From NCBI GenBank assembly GCA_020161535.1, contig JAIUNW010000006.1:1-64000 (forward strand): DNA of 64,000 nucleotides, read 5' to 3'. Under the pieces are notes generated by a model. It saw only the letters and a program-made list of their open reading frames with translations, searched no databases and had not been told where the DNA came from. Both the position numbers and the translations under genes were made by a program. Origin of the DNA: Bacteroidota bacterium (lineage in GTDB: Bacteria; Bacteroidota; Bacteroidia; Chitinophagales; Chitinophagaceae). The first letter of the stretch is position 1; each line of letters begins with the position of its first letter. Below, one piece after another: positions 31,642 through 41,036 of the stretch.

Positions 31642-32095
31642 TATAGAAGCCCTGAAAGCGGAACAGCTGCGTTTGCAAGCCCTGGTTGTTGTGCAGAAAG
31701 AACAGCTCAGTGTCGATATGAAACGGCTTCGGGCGCAATTGGAACCGGCCACTAAAATGCTGAACACCGTTGGGCAATTCGCCGGTGGCGGAAAAGGCAA
31801 ATCGATTGTACAAACCGGCCTGGAGCTGGGGCTGGATGTATTGATGGGCCGCACGTTTTTCGCGAAAGCCGGCCCCGTAGCGCGGGTAGCCATGCCCTTT
31901 CTGATTCGCAATGTGTCAAAAGGCATTATAAACGGGAAGATGGGGAAAGTGGCCCGCGCGGTGGGTTCGCTGTTTAGCGGCAAGAAGTCGGCTACCTTGT
32001 CGACACAAGCGGCCGTGGAACGGTCTAAAACCAATGAACCGACGAAACAAGCCCCTGGCGGTAATCAGTCGATTAACGGGGTTCAATACAATTAA
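31622..32095 (+). CDS. Conserved hypothetical protein with N-terminal coiled coil
   Basis: A 157-residue protein that begins within the end of the holin-like gene (ATG at 31622; 31610 also possible). The N-terminal 50 residues form a helical, coiled-coil-like segment (EALKAEQLRLQALVVVQKEQLSVDMKRLRAQLEPATKMLN). A Gly-rich and moderately hydrophobic middle follows (GLELGLDVLMGRTFFAKAGPVARVAMPFLIRNVSKGII), then a low-complexity polar tail. No domain is recognised. It probably works with the holin-like protein in the envelope. Confidence 0.7.
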   Translation: MTTRINNIEALKAEQLRLQALVVVQKEQLSVDMKRLRAQLEPATKMLNTVGQFAGGGKGKSIVQTGLELGLDVLMGRTFFAKAGPVARVAMPFLIRNVSKGIINGKMGKVARAVGSLFSGKKSATLSTQAAVERSKTNEPTKQAPGGNQSINGVQYN

Positions 32096-32111
32096 TCAAC
32101 GCCTTATATAG

Positions 32112-32543
32112 TCAGGGTATTTGTGCTGTTTTGAACCAGTAGGTTCTGATATCATCGATCGTTTGCAGCAGGGAATCAAACCCCACCGGTTTTACCACAT
32201 ACGTATTGGCGCCCAGTTCATAACAGCGGTTGATTTCCGTTTCGTTTTTGGTGGTCGTAAAAACAATTACCGGAATCTTTTTAAAGAATTCGTGCTCTTT
32301 GATTTCTTTCAGTACCTCCCGGCCGTCTTTTTTCGGCATGTTCAGGTCCAACAGAATAAAACCGGGCAACGGACGATTTTTCGGTTTTTCGGTTTGTTCC
32401 AACGAGCGTAGAAAGTCCATCAGCTCCACGCCGTTTTCCACAAATACCAGCTCTTCGGCGTAGCTTTTTTCGGCAAAAGCCGTTTCCAGCAGGAAACGGT
32501 CGTCGGCATCATCTTCAGCAACAAGGATATATGCATTCCCCAT
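32112..32543 (-). CDS. Receiver-only response regulator (Rcp1-like)
   Basis: A 143-residue CheY-like protein of the type often paired with PAS or phytochrome-type kinases. It has the acidic cluster in LVAEDDADDRFLLE, phosphoacceptor Asp66 in FILLDLNMPKKDG, Thr in VIVFTTTKNE and Lys in YVVKPVGF. The family usually ends, as here, with a Tyr/Trp-containing helix (IRTYWFKTA). TATTTTTA on the minus strand just upstream resembles a -7 box. Confidence 0.9.
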   Translation of the reverse strand: MGNAYILVAEDDADDRFLLETAFAEKSYAEELVFVENGVELMDFLRSLEQTEKPKNRPLPGFILLDLNMPKKDGREVLKEIKEHEFFKKIPVIVFTTTKNETEINRCYELGANTYVVKPVGFDSLLQTIDDIRTYWFKTAQIP

Positions 32544-32639
32544 GCGCTAAAAATAAGAAAATGTTTATGCTGAATGCAGGCCATAAACATTTTGTGGCTG
32601 CAATTCAGCAGCCCTGTGTATTTCTTTCCCTACCTGTAC

Positions 32640-32804
32640 TCAATTCCGTTTGAAGCCACCGGCAATGAGGGAAATCAGAAAGAAAACGATAAAAATGTAA
32701 AAGAGGATTTTGGCGATGCCGGCAGCACTGGCGGCGATACCGGTAAAACCAAATAAGGCGGCTACCAACGCAATTATCAAAAACGTAATGGTCCAACGTA
32801 ACAT
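32640..32804 (-). CDS. DUF1328 (YtjA-like) small membrane protein
   Basis: A 54-residue protein read directly from the sequence: [19 protein letters not shown]..., then [18 protein letters not shown] and [16 protein letters not shown]. The two membrane helices and the FTGIA...[12 protein letters not shown] pattern are those of DUF1328, a common small stress-linked membrane protein. It lies in the gap between the response regulator and the RaiA-like gene and may be missed by length cut-offs. Confidence 0.85.
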   Translation of the reverse strand: MLRWTITFLIIALVAALFGFTGIAASAAGIAKILFYIFIVFFLISLIAGGFKRN

Positions 32805-32921
32805 AGTTGTAAATTTGTTGTGAAGAAAGTGTTTTAACAGGCAGGAAAAGAACCATGCCAGCGAATTGGTTGTTGACTGGTATGTTTTTCGATACTATTT
32901 ACCACATTCAATTGGCACCAA

Positions 32922-33230
32922 ATGGAAAACAACATCCACGTAAAACTTGAGTGCAGCATTTCTGATCCCCGCGCCTTGAATTCTCTGATGGAACTGATGC
33001 TGGAGAAACTTAAAATGATCCAGGCTATTACTGGTCCCATGCAGCGAATGGAGTTAAACCTCTTTGACGACGCCGGCACCGACAAGATCGCCCTGTTTAG
33101 GCTTATCAGCGACAATGGCAACATGACCGAGTATTCCCGTTCTAAAAGATGGGATGATGCGCTCTTGAATGCGATTGAAAAAATCAGGGAACGTTGTGTT
33201 CGGCTCAACCCCTGGGAACAGCTTGCCTGA
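32922..33230 (+). CDS. Small hypothetical protein, possibly RaiA/HPF-like
   Basis: A 102-residue protein: NIHVKLECSISDPRALNSLMELMLEKLKM, then a beta hairpin RMELNLFDDAGTDKIALFRLISDNG, then a helix RWDDALLNAIEKIRER. The order strand-helix-strand-strand-helix and the final ALLNAIEKIRER helix resemble the ribosome-hibernation RaiA/HPF fold, but sequence support is weak. A terminator follows at 33250-33285. Confidence 0.55.
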   Translation: MENNIHVKLECSISDPRALNSLMELMLEKLKMIQAITGPMQRMELNLFDDAGTDKIALFRLISDNGNMTEYSRSKRWDDALLNAIEKIRERCVRLNPWEQLA

Positions 33231-33249
33231 AGCCACAAATGCTTGCCGT

Positions 33250-33285
33250 AAAACCGGACGCCAGCCACTGGCCTCCGGTTTTTTT
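33250..33285 (+). terminator. Rho-independent terminator
   Basis: AAAACCGGA (33250-33258) pairs with TCCGGTTTT (33274-33282), followed by further T residues. It lies 20 bp downstream of the small gene ending at 33230. Confidence 0.8.
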
Positions 33286-33365
33286 ATGCGCAGCCGGATT
33301 TGATGTAGAGGATTTTCTGCTTTTGGCTTCGCCGCCCTGGACAGACGCCCGCTGATTTACATGCG

Positions 33366-33392
33366 CCAATTTGGTTTGCGTGCCCAAATTGG
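33366..33392. promoter_or_regulatory. Inverted repeat upstream of rpoN
   Basis: CCAATTTGG and CCAAATTGG are exact 9-base inverted copies separated by TTTGCGTGC. The symmetry fits either a small RNA hairpin or a dimeric repressor site. It lies 174 bp before the rpoN start. Confidence 0.3.
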
Positions 33393-33566
33393 GGAAATTC
33401 GTCTACGCGGCCCCTGGCAATAACCAAGTTGCGGTCAAACAGTTAATTGATGAAGTTCTTTATATTTCTGATTGCTAGATAGTTACACATTATTTAATTG
33501 TTTTGGGGTGATAAGACCAGTTTGGCTTTTTAGTTGTTTTTCTTAATAGACCTCAACTAAAGCAAT

Positions 33567-34973
33567 ATGATCAGTCAACAGCAACACCAGCAGCAGACAT
33601 TAAAAATTCTTCCGCAGCAGATCCAATTGCTGAACCTGTTTCAATTAAACAGTCTTGAGCTGCAAATGCATCTTCGCCAGGAAATGGACCAGAACCCTTA
33701 CCTGGAAGAGATCAACGATTCCCGCGAAACCGATGCCGAAAAATTTGACCGGGAAGCCGAGCAGGATTATAAAGACTGGGATGAGTTTGCCGACAACGAT
33801 GTGCCCGACTACAATAAAGAATACGCCAATTACTTCAGTGAGAACAATATGCCCGAACGCCCGATTGTATCGGTGGCCGATTTTCGGGAAGAAGCCAAAC
33901 GCCAGTTAGCGCTGCTGCCCCTGCCCGAGCGCATCCAAACCCTGGCGATTTACCTCATCGATTCGCTGGAAGATTCGGGACTGTTGGCCAAAGACCTGGA
34001 AACCGTAGCAGATGATTTTTCATTTAGTTGTTTTATGACCACGCCCGAAGAGTTGGCGGTGGCGCTCGAGGTTGTTCAATCGCTGGAGCCCGCCGGATTA
34101 GGTGCCCGCGACATCCGCGAAAACTGGTTGCTGCAATTGAAGCGCTTAAAAAGCAAACGACCCGATGTGCTCAAGGCCATGGCCCTGGTTGAAAATTATT
34201 ACGAAGATTTTACCAGTCGCCGGTTCGAGAAAATCATGCTGGAACTGGGCCTGGAAGAAGATGAGTTTCGCGTGGTGGTGGCGTTTTTGAGCAAGCTGCC
34301 GATGCGGCCCATTAAAGAATACGCCAATTCCATTTCGCCCAAAGACAATATTGTTCCTGATATCCAAATCAGCCTCGACAACGACTTGTTTTCTGTGACC
34401 GTTTGCGGCATCAGTTCAGAAAATTTTCGGGTAAGCGATGCCCTGCAGGAAAATATGAAGGCAACCAAAGACAAAGCAGCCCTGCAATACTTAAGAAGTA
34501 AGTTGCAATCAGCGAACTGGATATTGTACGCGCTTCGCCAGCGAAACGAAAGCATGATGAAAATCACCAAAGCCATTGTGCAGTTCCAGAAAGAATTTTT
34601 TATTGATGGCGATATCACCCGACTGCAACCGATGATCCTGAAAAATATTGCAGACAAAGTAGGGCTGGACATCTCCACGGTATCGCGACTGACCAGTAAT
34701 AAATTTGCTGACACGCATTTTGGCACCATTCACCTGAAAGACCTGTTCACCGAAGGTATTATCAACAAAACAGGCGAAGTAATTAGCAACCGCGTTATCC
34801 AAAATGCATTGGAAGAAGTGATTGAACAGGAAGACAAGAAGAACCCCTATACCGACCAGCAGCTCGTAAACATACTGATGAACCGAGGATATAAGGTAGC
34901 GCGAAGAACCATTGCCAAATACCGCGACCTCCTGCAAATACCGGTGGCACAGGTGAGGGCAATGTGGGCATAA
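33567..34973 (+). CDS. rpoN: RNA polymerase sigma-54 factor
   Basis: This 468-residue factor directs transcription at -24/-12 promoters. Region I is Gln/Leu-rich (QQQHQQQTLKILPQQIQLLNLFQLNSLELQMHLRQEM). An acidic region II follows. The core-binding and HTH parts include GLGARDIRENWLLQLKRL and IADKVGLDISTVSRLTSNKF, and the C-terminus has the RpoN box ARRTIAKYRDLL. All domains are complete. The following three genes encode an NtrC-type activator and two sensor kinases, so factor and signalling genes are grouped. Confidence 0.96.
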   Translation: MISQQQHQQQTLKILPQQIQLLNLFQLNSLELQMHLRQEMDQNPYLEEINDSRETDAEKFDREAEQDYKDWDEFADNDVPDYNKEYANYFSENNMPERPIVSVADFREEAKRQLALLPLPERIQTLAIYLIDSLEDSGLLAKDLETVADDFSFSCFMTTPEELAVALEVVQSLEPAGLGARDIRENWLLQLKRLKSKRPDVLKAMALVENYYEDFTSRRFEKIMLELGLEEDEFRVVVAFLSKLPMRPIKEYANSISPKDNIVPDIQISLDNDLFSVTVCGISSENFRVSDALQENMKATKDKAALQYLRSKLQSANWILYALRQRNESMMKITKAIVQFQKEFFIDGDITRLQPMILKNIADKVGLDISTVSRLTSNKFADTHFGTIHLKDLFTEGIINKTGEVISNRVIQNALEEVIEQEDKKNPYTDQQLVNILMNRGYKVARRTIAKYRDLLQIPVAQVRAMWA

Positions 34974-35028
34974 GAACCAAGAATACCAAGACAGGCATAA
35001 GACGATTAAAAGAATAATGACTAATTAG

Positions 35029-36504
35029 ATGCAGAAAATTCTGGTGATAGACGACGATCGCGACATGTGTATGTTGCTGAACAGGTTCCTGAGCAAACAG
35101 CAATTTGAGGTGCAGGAAATGTACAATGGTAAGAAGGCACTCGACTGGCTTTCGCAACACAAACCCGACCTGATTCTGAGCGACTTTCGCCTCGAAGACA
35201 TGGACGGCAAACAATTGCTAACCCGGTCGCGAGAATTATATCCCGATGTTCCCTTCATCATCATCACCGGGTACAGCGATGTAAAGCTCGCGGTAGAAGT
35301 ATTGAAATTGGGCGCGTTTGATTATGTGACCAAGCCGGTATTTCCCGACGAGATCCTGATAACCATTCGCAAGGCCTTAGCCACCCCTGCGGCCGTACAC
35401 AGTTCTTCGGTATCACCCCGCGAACGGGTAACACCGGTCAGCGTATCATCCGCCAAAAAAATCGACAAGCCGGTATTGGAAAAATATATCTGGGGCAATA
35501 CCCCGGAGATGAGAAATATTCTCAAACAGATTGAATTGGTATCACCCACCAACTACAGCGTGATCATTTATGGTGAAAGCGGCAGTGGTAAAGAAGCCAT
35601 CGCCAGTAAGATTCATGAAATGAGTAAACGACGCGATAAGCCTTTTATCGCGATTGATTGCGGCGCCTTGTCGAAAGAGTTGGCGGGTAGTGAATTGTTT
35701 GGGCATGAAAAAGGCTCTTTCACCGGCGCGCTGAACCAAAAAGTGGGCAGTCTTGAACTGGCCGACGGCGGAACCGTTTTTCTCGATGAGATTGCCAACC
35801 TTCCATACGATATACAGGTGTCGTTGTTGCGGGTGGTGCAGGAAAGAAAAATCCGCCGTGTAGGCGGAAACAAAGACATTGAACTTGACCTGCGCATCAT
35901 TGTGGCCAGCAACGAAAAATTGTGGGAAGCTGCCCGCAACGGCAAGTTCAGGGAAGACCTCTACCATCGCTTCAATGAGTTTAGCATCAACCTGCCGCCT
36001 TTGCGCGAGCGCACAGAAGACATACTTTTGTACGCGCGTCATTTCCTGGCCATGACAAACGACGAGCTCGGCAAAGAAATACGCGATTTTAGCAAAGAAG
36101 TGCAACAGGTGTTTTTGCATTATACCTGGTTTGGTAATTTGCGCGAACTGCGCAATGTGGTAAAACGGGCGGCGCTGTTAACAGACAGCAGCCAAGTAGA
36201 AATGCAAGCCCTGCCCTTCGAGATCACGTACCATGATAAACTGAATTACGAACGACCTGCAATGACAGAAATGCCATCGTATGTAGCGGTGCAACCAGAG
36301 CCACCAGCCATGCCCTCCAGCAGCAAGCAGGTTATTTCAGAACAGTCGTTGAAGTCGGCGAGTATCGATGCAGAATATGAAATGATTGTAAAAGCACTCC
36401 GGCAATCCAATTTCAATAAAACCAAGGCCGCCAAACTGCTGAACATAGACCGGAAAACATTGTATAATAAAATGAAGCAGTACCAGCAATTCAACAATCT
36501 CTAA
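35029..36504 (+). CDS. NtrC-family sigma-54-dependent response regulator
   Basis: A 491-residue activator with an N-terminal receiver (Asp52 in LILSDFRLEDMDG), a linker, and an AAA+ domain (Walker A YGESGSGKEAIAS; sigma-54 contact loop GSFTGA where GAFTGA is the norm; Walker B GGTVFLDEIANL; arginine motifs LRERTEDI). It ends in a Fis-type HTH (IVKALRQSNFNKTKAAKLLNIDRKTLYNKMKQ). Phosphorylated dimers assemble and open sigma-54 promoter complexes. It starts 55 bp after rpoN, and its stop overlaps the start of the next kinase gene, its probable partner. Confidence 0.95.
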   Translation: MQKILVIDDDRDMCMLLNRFLSKQQFEVQEMYNGKKALDWLSQHKPDLILSDFRLEDMDGKQLLTRSRELYPDVPFIIITGYSDVKLAVEVLKLGAFDYVTKPVFPDEILITIRKALATPAAVHSSSVSPRERVTPVSVSSAKKIDKPVLEKYIWGNTPEMRNILKQIELVSPTNYSVIIYGESGSGKEAIASKIHEMSKRRDKPFIAIDCGALSKELAGSELFGHEKGSFTGALNQKVGSLELADGGTVFLDEIANLPYDIQVSLLRVVQERKIRRVGGNKDIELDLRIIVASNEKLWEAARNGKFREDLYHRFNEFSINLPPLRERTEDILLYARHFLAMTNDELGKEIRDFSKEVQQVFLHYTWFGNLRELRNVVKRAALLTDSSQVEMQALPFEITYHDKLNYERPAMTEMPSYVAVQPEPPAMPSSSKQVISEQSLKSASIDAEYEMIVKALRQSNFNKTKAAKLLNIDRKTLYNKMKQYQQFNNL

Positions 36505-38480
36505 TGGTAACGGGTGAGGATAGCACTGTGTTGCGTGGCCTGCGTAGCTTGTGGGCTTCGGGGGAAAAAGATGAAAATCAGCTTCACTCAATAGCTGATC
36601 TCTTTCCTGACCTCGTGTATGTATATGAAGTAAAAGATAAAAAGCTCCGGTACATCAATCGGCGTATTCAGGAGTTGTTGGGTTTTGACCAGGAAGAAGT
36701 GTCTGGTTGGGAGGATAAATTAAACAGACTGGTTTTCAAAGACGACCTTCCACTCGTAGAGGAAGAGTTGAATAAATACAGTCTGCTCCAAGACGAAAAC
36801 AGTCACAGTTACAATTGCCGGCTGAATTCCAAGGCCGGCGAGTTTCGTTATTTCAAAACCACGGGCACGGTGTTGCGTCGTGACGCCGAAGGCAGGCCGG
36901 AGTCGATGCTCTTCATGGCGCAGGATATTTCTGTTCAGGTAAAAATGGAACAGGAGAAACTGGCCTTGCTGGCTATGCTGGCAGAAAACGAACGGATGTT
37001 GCATTCGGGCGTTTGGAACATGGATTTGGTAAACAATACCATGGATTGGTCGGATGGCATGTATGCGATGATGGGTTACAACAGAGAAGAACAGGCTGAT
37101 ATAGATGCAGACTGGTTTTGGGAACAGGTGTATACGGCAGATATCAGTCAACTGAAAGCAACCATCGCACAATCGATCGAAACCGGCGAAACTTTTGAAA
37201 CCGTGTATTCCCTGACGCGCAAAGATGGCAGCAGGTTATTTGTAGAAACCATTGGCAAAGCAACCCTGAATGCGGCGGGCAAAGTAGTAAAAATCTCAGC
37301 CACCAGTCGTGATATATCAGATCAGTACCTGCAGAATTTAGAGTACCAGGCCAATAAGCAACTCCTTGCCCAAACCGAGCAGATGTTGAACTATGGCATA
37401 TTTGTATGGGACCTGGTCAAGAATGAAATCTCCTGGTCGGCCGGCCTGTATGATATTTTTGATGTGGCGGCCGAAGACCGTGTTGACCTGATTGCGCCCG
37501 ATTGGTTTTATGCGCATGTATTGGAAGAGGATCGCGAAATTTTGCGGCATACTGTGCTCGACGCCGTGGCCGCCCAGCGTGGCTTTGAATGTGAGTACAG
37601 TATCATCACCGATAAAGGCGTTGTAAAAAATGTGATTTCACGCGCCAACCTGGTAATGGACGACAACCGGTTGCCGGTTCGCATGATGGGCAATACCCAT
37701 GATATTACCCAGGTGAAGAAAGTGGAAAATGAATTGAAGCGAAACCTGCGGGAGTTAAAACGATCCAATACCGAATTGGAAGAATTTGCCTATGCTGCCA
37801 GCCATGATTTGCAAGAGCCGCTGCGCAAGATTACCACCTTCGGTTCGCGGTTCAAACACAAGTATGGCGACCTGGTGGGCAGTGAGGGCCAGATGTATAT
37901 CGATCGCATGCAAACTGCGAGCGATAGCATGCGCGTATTAATTGATAACTTATTAGACTTATCGCGCGTAACCCGCGCCGATCATATGTTTGAACCCGTC
38001 GACCTGGGCAAGCTGGTTCGATTGGCGCAGTCTGATCTTGAAATATTAATTGATGAAAGCAAGGCCAGCATTGTAGTGGCCGATTTGCCGGTGGTAGAAG
38101 GCATTCCCACCCAATTGCGGCAAATGTTTACCAACCTACTGAGTAATGCACTTAAATTTGCCAAACTAGGCACGATGCCGTTGATTGAGATTTCAGGGGA
38201 GCGGCTGGGCAGGCGCGAAATGGAGGAGCATTTTCTGGTGGCCGACAAAACCTATTTTCGGATTGATGTAAAAGACAATGGCATCGGCTTCGACCAGGAA
38301 TACGAAGAGAAAATATTTCAAATTTTTCAACGTCTTCATGGAAAATCCGATTATCCGGGTAGCGGCATCGGGCTGTCGATTTGCAAACGAATTGCAGAGC
38401 GGCACCAGGGGTTGATCAGCGCTACCGGAAAAACGGGCGAAGGCGCTGTGTTCAGTATTATCTTACCTGAAAACCAGTAA
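36504..38480 (+). CDS. Multi-PAS sensor histidine kinase
   Basis: A 658-residue soluble kinase (no membrane helix seen). Three PAS/PAC units span about residues 20-410 (LVYVYEVKDKKLRYINRRIQELLGF; SGVWNMDLVNNTMDWSDGMYAMMGY; YGIFVWDLVKNEISWSAGLYDIF). A short coiled coil leads to the HisKA domain with His434 in EEFAYAASHDLQEPLRKITTF, the phytochrome-like H-box. The HATPase has FTNLLSNALKF (N box), DNGIGFD (G1) and GSGIGLSICKRIAERH (G2). The start codon overlaps the stop of the NtrC-type gene (TAATG). It senses an unknown cytoplasmic cue and probably phosphorylates that regulator. Confidence 0.94.
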   Translation: MVTGEDSTVLRGLRSLWASGEKDENQLHSIADLFPDLVYVYEVKDKKLRYINRRIQELLGFDQEEVSGWEDKLNRLVFKDDLPLVEEELNKYSLLQDENSHSYNCRLNSKAGEFRYFKTTGTVLRRDAEGRPESMLFMAQDISVQVKMEQEKLALLAMLAENERMLHSGVWNMDLVNNTMDWSDGMYAMMGYNREEQADIDADWFWEQVYTADISQLKATIAQSIETGETFETVYSLTRKDGSRLFVETIGKATLNAAGKVVKISATSRDISDQYLQNLEYQANKQLLAQTEQMLNYGIFVWDLVKNEISWSAGLYDIFDVAAEDRVDLIAPDWFYAHVLEEDREILRHTVLDAVAAQRGFECEYSIITDKGVVKNVISRANLVMDDNRLPVRMMGNTHDITQVKKVENELKRNLRELKRSNTELEEFAYAASHDLQEPLRKITTFGSRFKHKYGDLVGSEGQMYIDRMQTASDSMRVLIDNLLDLSRVTRADHMFEPVDLGKLVRLAQSDLEILIDESKASIVVADLPVVEGIPTQLRQMFTNLLSNALKFAKLGTMPLIEISGERLGRREMEEHFLVADKTYFRIDVKDNGIGFDQEYEEKIFQIFQRLHGKSDYPGSGIGLSICKRIAERHQGLISATGKTGEGAVFSIILPENQ

Positions 38481-38483
38481 GTA

Positions 38484-39944
38484 ATGCCTTTCACTACCAA
38501 GATGACCCGCATCCTTATCGTAGATGATGATGAAGATGACTTCTTTATTACCAGCGATTATATCAAAGAAATTGAAGGCGGCCGGTTCATTATTCAATGG
38601 GTGCAGCAATACAAGGACGCGCTGGCGTTCATGAAAGAAAAAGCATTTGATATCTATTTCGTCGACTACCGGCTGGGGGCTAAAACCGGACTTGACCTGC
38701 TGAAAGATGCCATCGCGGCAAATTGCGAAGAGCCAATCATTCTACTAACGGGCAAGGGTAACCGAGATATTGATCGACTGGCCATGAAGTCGGGTGCTTT
38801 CGATTACCTGGTAAAATCAGAACTCAATACCGAGAAATTAGAGCGAACCATCCGCTATGCACTGGAACGCGCTACCTATATCAATGCCATTCGAAAGAAT
38901 GAGCGAAAATTCAGGAATATTTTCGAACAGTCGATGGATGCGGTATTCATGGCTGATATGAACTTACATGTGTTGGAGATCAATCGCGCTACCTGCGCGT
39001 TATTACAAACGCCTGCTGAAGCCATTCTTGGCAAACAATTGTCAGCCTTGCTGGTAGAAGGGGTGGAAGTGAAGCGGTTGTTGCAATTATTGGAAGCGGG
39101 ACAAGGTGTGTACGACAAAGAAGTAGAAGTGAAGACCGGTTTGGGAGCTAAAAAATCCTGTATCCTATCGGCCTCGGTGGAGTCAGATGAAAGTGGCAAG
39201 CCCTATATCCAGGGCATGATGCATGATATTACCAACCTGAAGAAAAGCGAATGGCTGAGTTTGCAAACGGAGAAACTGGCCGCCGCAGGTCGTTTGGTTC
39301 GAACACTGGCGCATGAAGTCAGAAATCCGTTGAATAATATCACTTTGTCGGCCGAGCAACTGCAATTGGAAACGCAAGACGAAACCAGCCTGCTCTATCT
39401 CGATGTTATCAGGCGAAACAGTGTTCGCATCAGTAATATCATTACTGAATTATTAAACAGTTCGAGACAAACCGAAATAGAAGTGCAGGTAGCCAGCCTG
39501 CAAGATTTGCTCAACGATGTGTTGAGTGATGCAGCCGATAGTATGTCGCTCAAGGAAGTAAGCCTGGTTAAGTCCGAGCACCCCTCGCCCTTGTTGATAT
39601 TAACCGATCGCGATAAATTGAAGATTGCGTTCATGAATGTGATCGTGAATGCCATTGAAGCGATGGACGAAACCAGAAAGGAAAGAAAGTTGACCTTGAA
39701 GATTTCGGAGACCAACAAATTTGGCGTGGTGGAAATCACCGATACCGGTGCCGGTATTCCCGCAGAAAGCATGGGCAGACTTTTTGAGCCTTATTATACC
39801 TCAAAACGAAATGGCATGGGCCTGGGCTTGGCATCTACCCTGAATATCATTCAAAGCCATAAGGGCTTTATCGATGTGCATACTAACGAGGGTGAAGGAA
39901 CCAGTTTTATTATCAACCTGCCATTGGTAGAAGAAGGGATGTAA
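38484..39944 (+). CDS. Response regulator / PAS / histidine kinase fusion
   Basis: A 486-residue protein with an N-terminal receiver (RILIVDDDEDDFFI, phosphoacceptor Asp61 in IYFVDYRLG, conserved Lys in YLVKSEL), a PAS domain (FRNIFEQSMDAVFMADMNLHVLEINRATCALL), then HisKA with His277 in LVRTLAHEVRNPLNNIT and an HATPase (FMNVIVNAIEAMDE, DTGAGIP, GMGLGLASTLNIIQSH). The kinase part is NtrB-like, fitting its place behind an NtrC-type activator. The receiver may take phosphate from the preceding kinase, forming a chain. It lies 3 bp after the previous gene. Confidence 0.94.
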   Translation: MPFTTKMTRILIVDDDEDDFFITSDYIKEIEGGRFIIQWVQQYKDALAFMKEKAFDIYFVDYRLGAKTGLDLLKDAIAANCEEPIILLTGKGNRDIDRLAMKSGAFDYLVKSELNTEKLERTIRYALERATYINAIRKNERKFRNIFEQSMDAVFMADMNLHVLEINRATCALLQTPAEAILGKQLSALLVEGVEVKRLLQLLEAGQGVYDKEVEVKTGLGAKKSCILSASVESDESGKPYIQGMMHDITNLKKSEWLSLQTEKLAAAGRLVRTLAHEVRNPLNNITLSAEQLQLETQDETSLLYLDVIRRNSVRISNIITELLNSSRQTEIEVQVASLQDLLNDVLSDAADSMSLKEVSLVKSEHPSPLLILTDRDKLKIAFMNVIVNAIEAMDETRKERKLTLKISETNKFGVVEITDTGAGIPAESMGRLFEPYYTSKRNGMGLGLASTLNIIQSHKGFIDVHTNEGEGTSFIINLPLVEEGM

Positions 39945-39966
39945 ACCTTCTCCACCAGCGCTTGAG

Positions 39967-40962
39967 TCAAGTCGGGTCTATTTCTTTCGATTCTCTTTTT
40001 ATGATGAAGACGGCGGTATCGTTGGGGCGAATGCCCTGGCCATATTCCACTGCCCAGGCTTTTGTAAAAGCGGCGCCTATGAAGAGGATCACAGATGAAT
40101 AATACACCCAGGCCAGGATGATCATGATGGAAGCCGCTGCACCATAGGTAAAACCAAAATCAGCGTTGCCGATATAGAAACCGATCAGGAATTTGCCAAT
40201 CAGAAAAAGTACGGCCGTAAATGCGGCACCCCGGAGACTGTCTTTCCAGGCAATGCTGGCATCGGGCAACACCCGAAAGATGATGGCGAAAAGAATACTA
40301 ATGGCCAGGAAAATCATGATGATGTTAAACACATATACCGCCACCACCGCCAGGCCTGGAAAGTTGGCCATGAGACGTGTGTTGAGCAGGTCCATCAGGG
40401 CATTTACAATCAAGGAAACAATCAACACAAAACTTGTTGCAACCACCAATGAAAAAGACAGCAGGCGATTCAACAGCAGCTTGAGCCAGCCTTTTTCGGG
40501 TTTCGCTTTAATAGACCAGATATAATTGATGGAACTTTGTATTTCAGTAAATACACCTGTTGCACCAATCACCAATATGACCAGGCCGACGATGGCGCCT
40601 GTAACAGAATTGTCAGATTTCTGCGCATTGCTGATGATAGATTGAATCTGCAGGGCGGTTGAATTGCCCAGCAGGCCGTTTAATTGGCCGAAGATTTTTC
40701 CTTGTACCGCGTCCTTCCCGTAAAAAATGCCCGCAAAAGAAATGATCAACAATAAAATAGGGCCGAGCGCAAACACCGTATAATAGGAAAGGGAGGCGCT
40801 AAGTTTAAGGCCATTGTCGTCCATAAAAGATTTGCCGGCCGATGACAGGCACCTGAAAAATTTTTTCATTTCAGTCATGCTGTCGACAAAAAGAAATTGT
40901 GCCGCAGATTTTACCCGGGTTTCCAAGCAGTTGGCCCATAAACCGGGGAATAGTTTTCTCAT
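39967..40962 (-). CDS. YihY/BrkB family inner-membrane protein
   Basis: A 331-residue polytopic membrane protein with about six membrane helices. YihY-family marks are NGLKLSASLSYYTVFALGPILLLIISFAGIFYG, the middle GAIVGLVILVIGATGVFTEIQSSINYIW, and the final ASIMIILAWVYYSSVILFIGAAFTKAWA. The family was once called ribonuclease BN by mistake. The actual role is unknown. An internal ATG at about 40869 (MTEMKKFF) could be the true start. Confidence 0.9.
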   Translation of the reverse strand: MRKLFPGLWANCLETRVKSAAQFLFVDSMTEMKKFFRCLSSAGKSFMDDNGLKLSASLSYYTVFALGPILLLIISFAGIFYGKDAVQGKIFGQLNGLLGNSTALQIQSIISNAQKSDNSVTGAIVGLVILVIGATGVFTEIQSSINYIWSIKAKPEKGWLKLLLNRLLSFSLVVATSFVLIVSLIVNALMDLLNTRLMANFPGLAVVAVYVFNIIMIFLAISILFAIIFRVLPDASIAWKDSLRGAAFTAVLFLIGKFLIGFYIGNADFGFTYGAAASIMIILAWVYYSSVILFIGAAFTKAWAVEYGQGIRPNDTAVFIIKRESKEIDPT

Positions 40963-41036
40963 GCTTCGGCGCTTTGCGGCGGCACCTGATTTTAACGGAC
41001 CACTGAAATCAATTTCTCCACCCCCAAAATAAGATC

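Larger units (their letters stand above)
33231..33566. other. Intergenic region upstream of rpoN
   Basis: This 336-bp gap holds the terminator of the preceding gene and, at 33366-33392, the inverted repeat CCAATTTGG / CCAAATTGG with a 9-base spacer. It is AT-rich just before rpoN. No coding frame is evident. Confidence 0.4.

Noticed and set aside
39967..40962. Ribonuclease BN
   Set aside because: YihY-family proteins were once given this name in error; this is a polytopic membrane protein without nuclease motifs.
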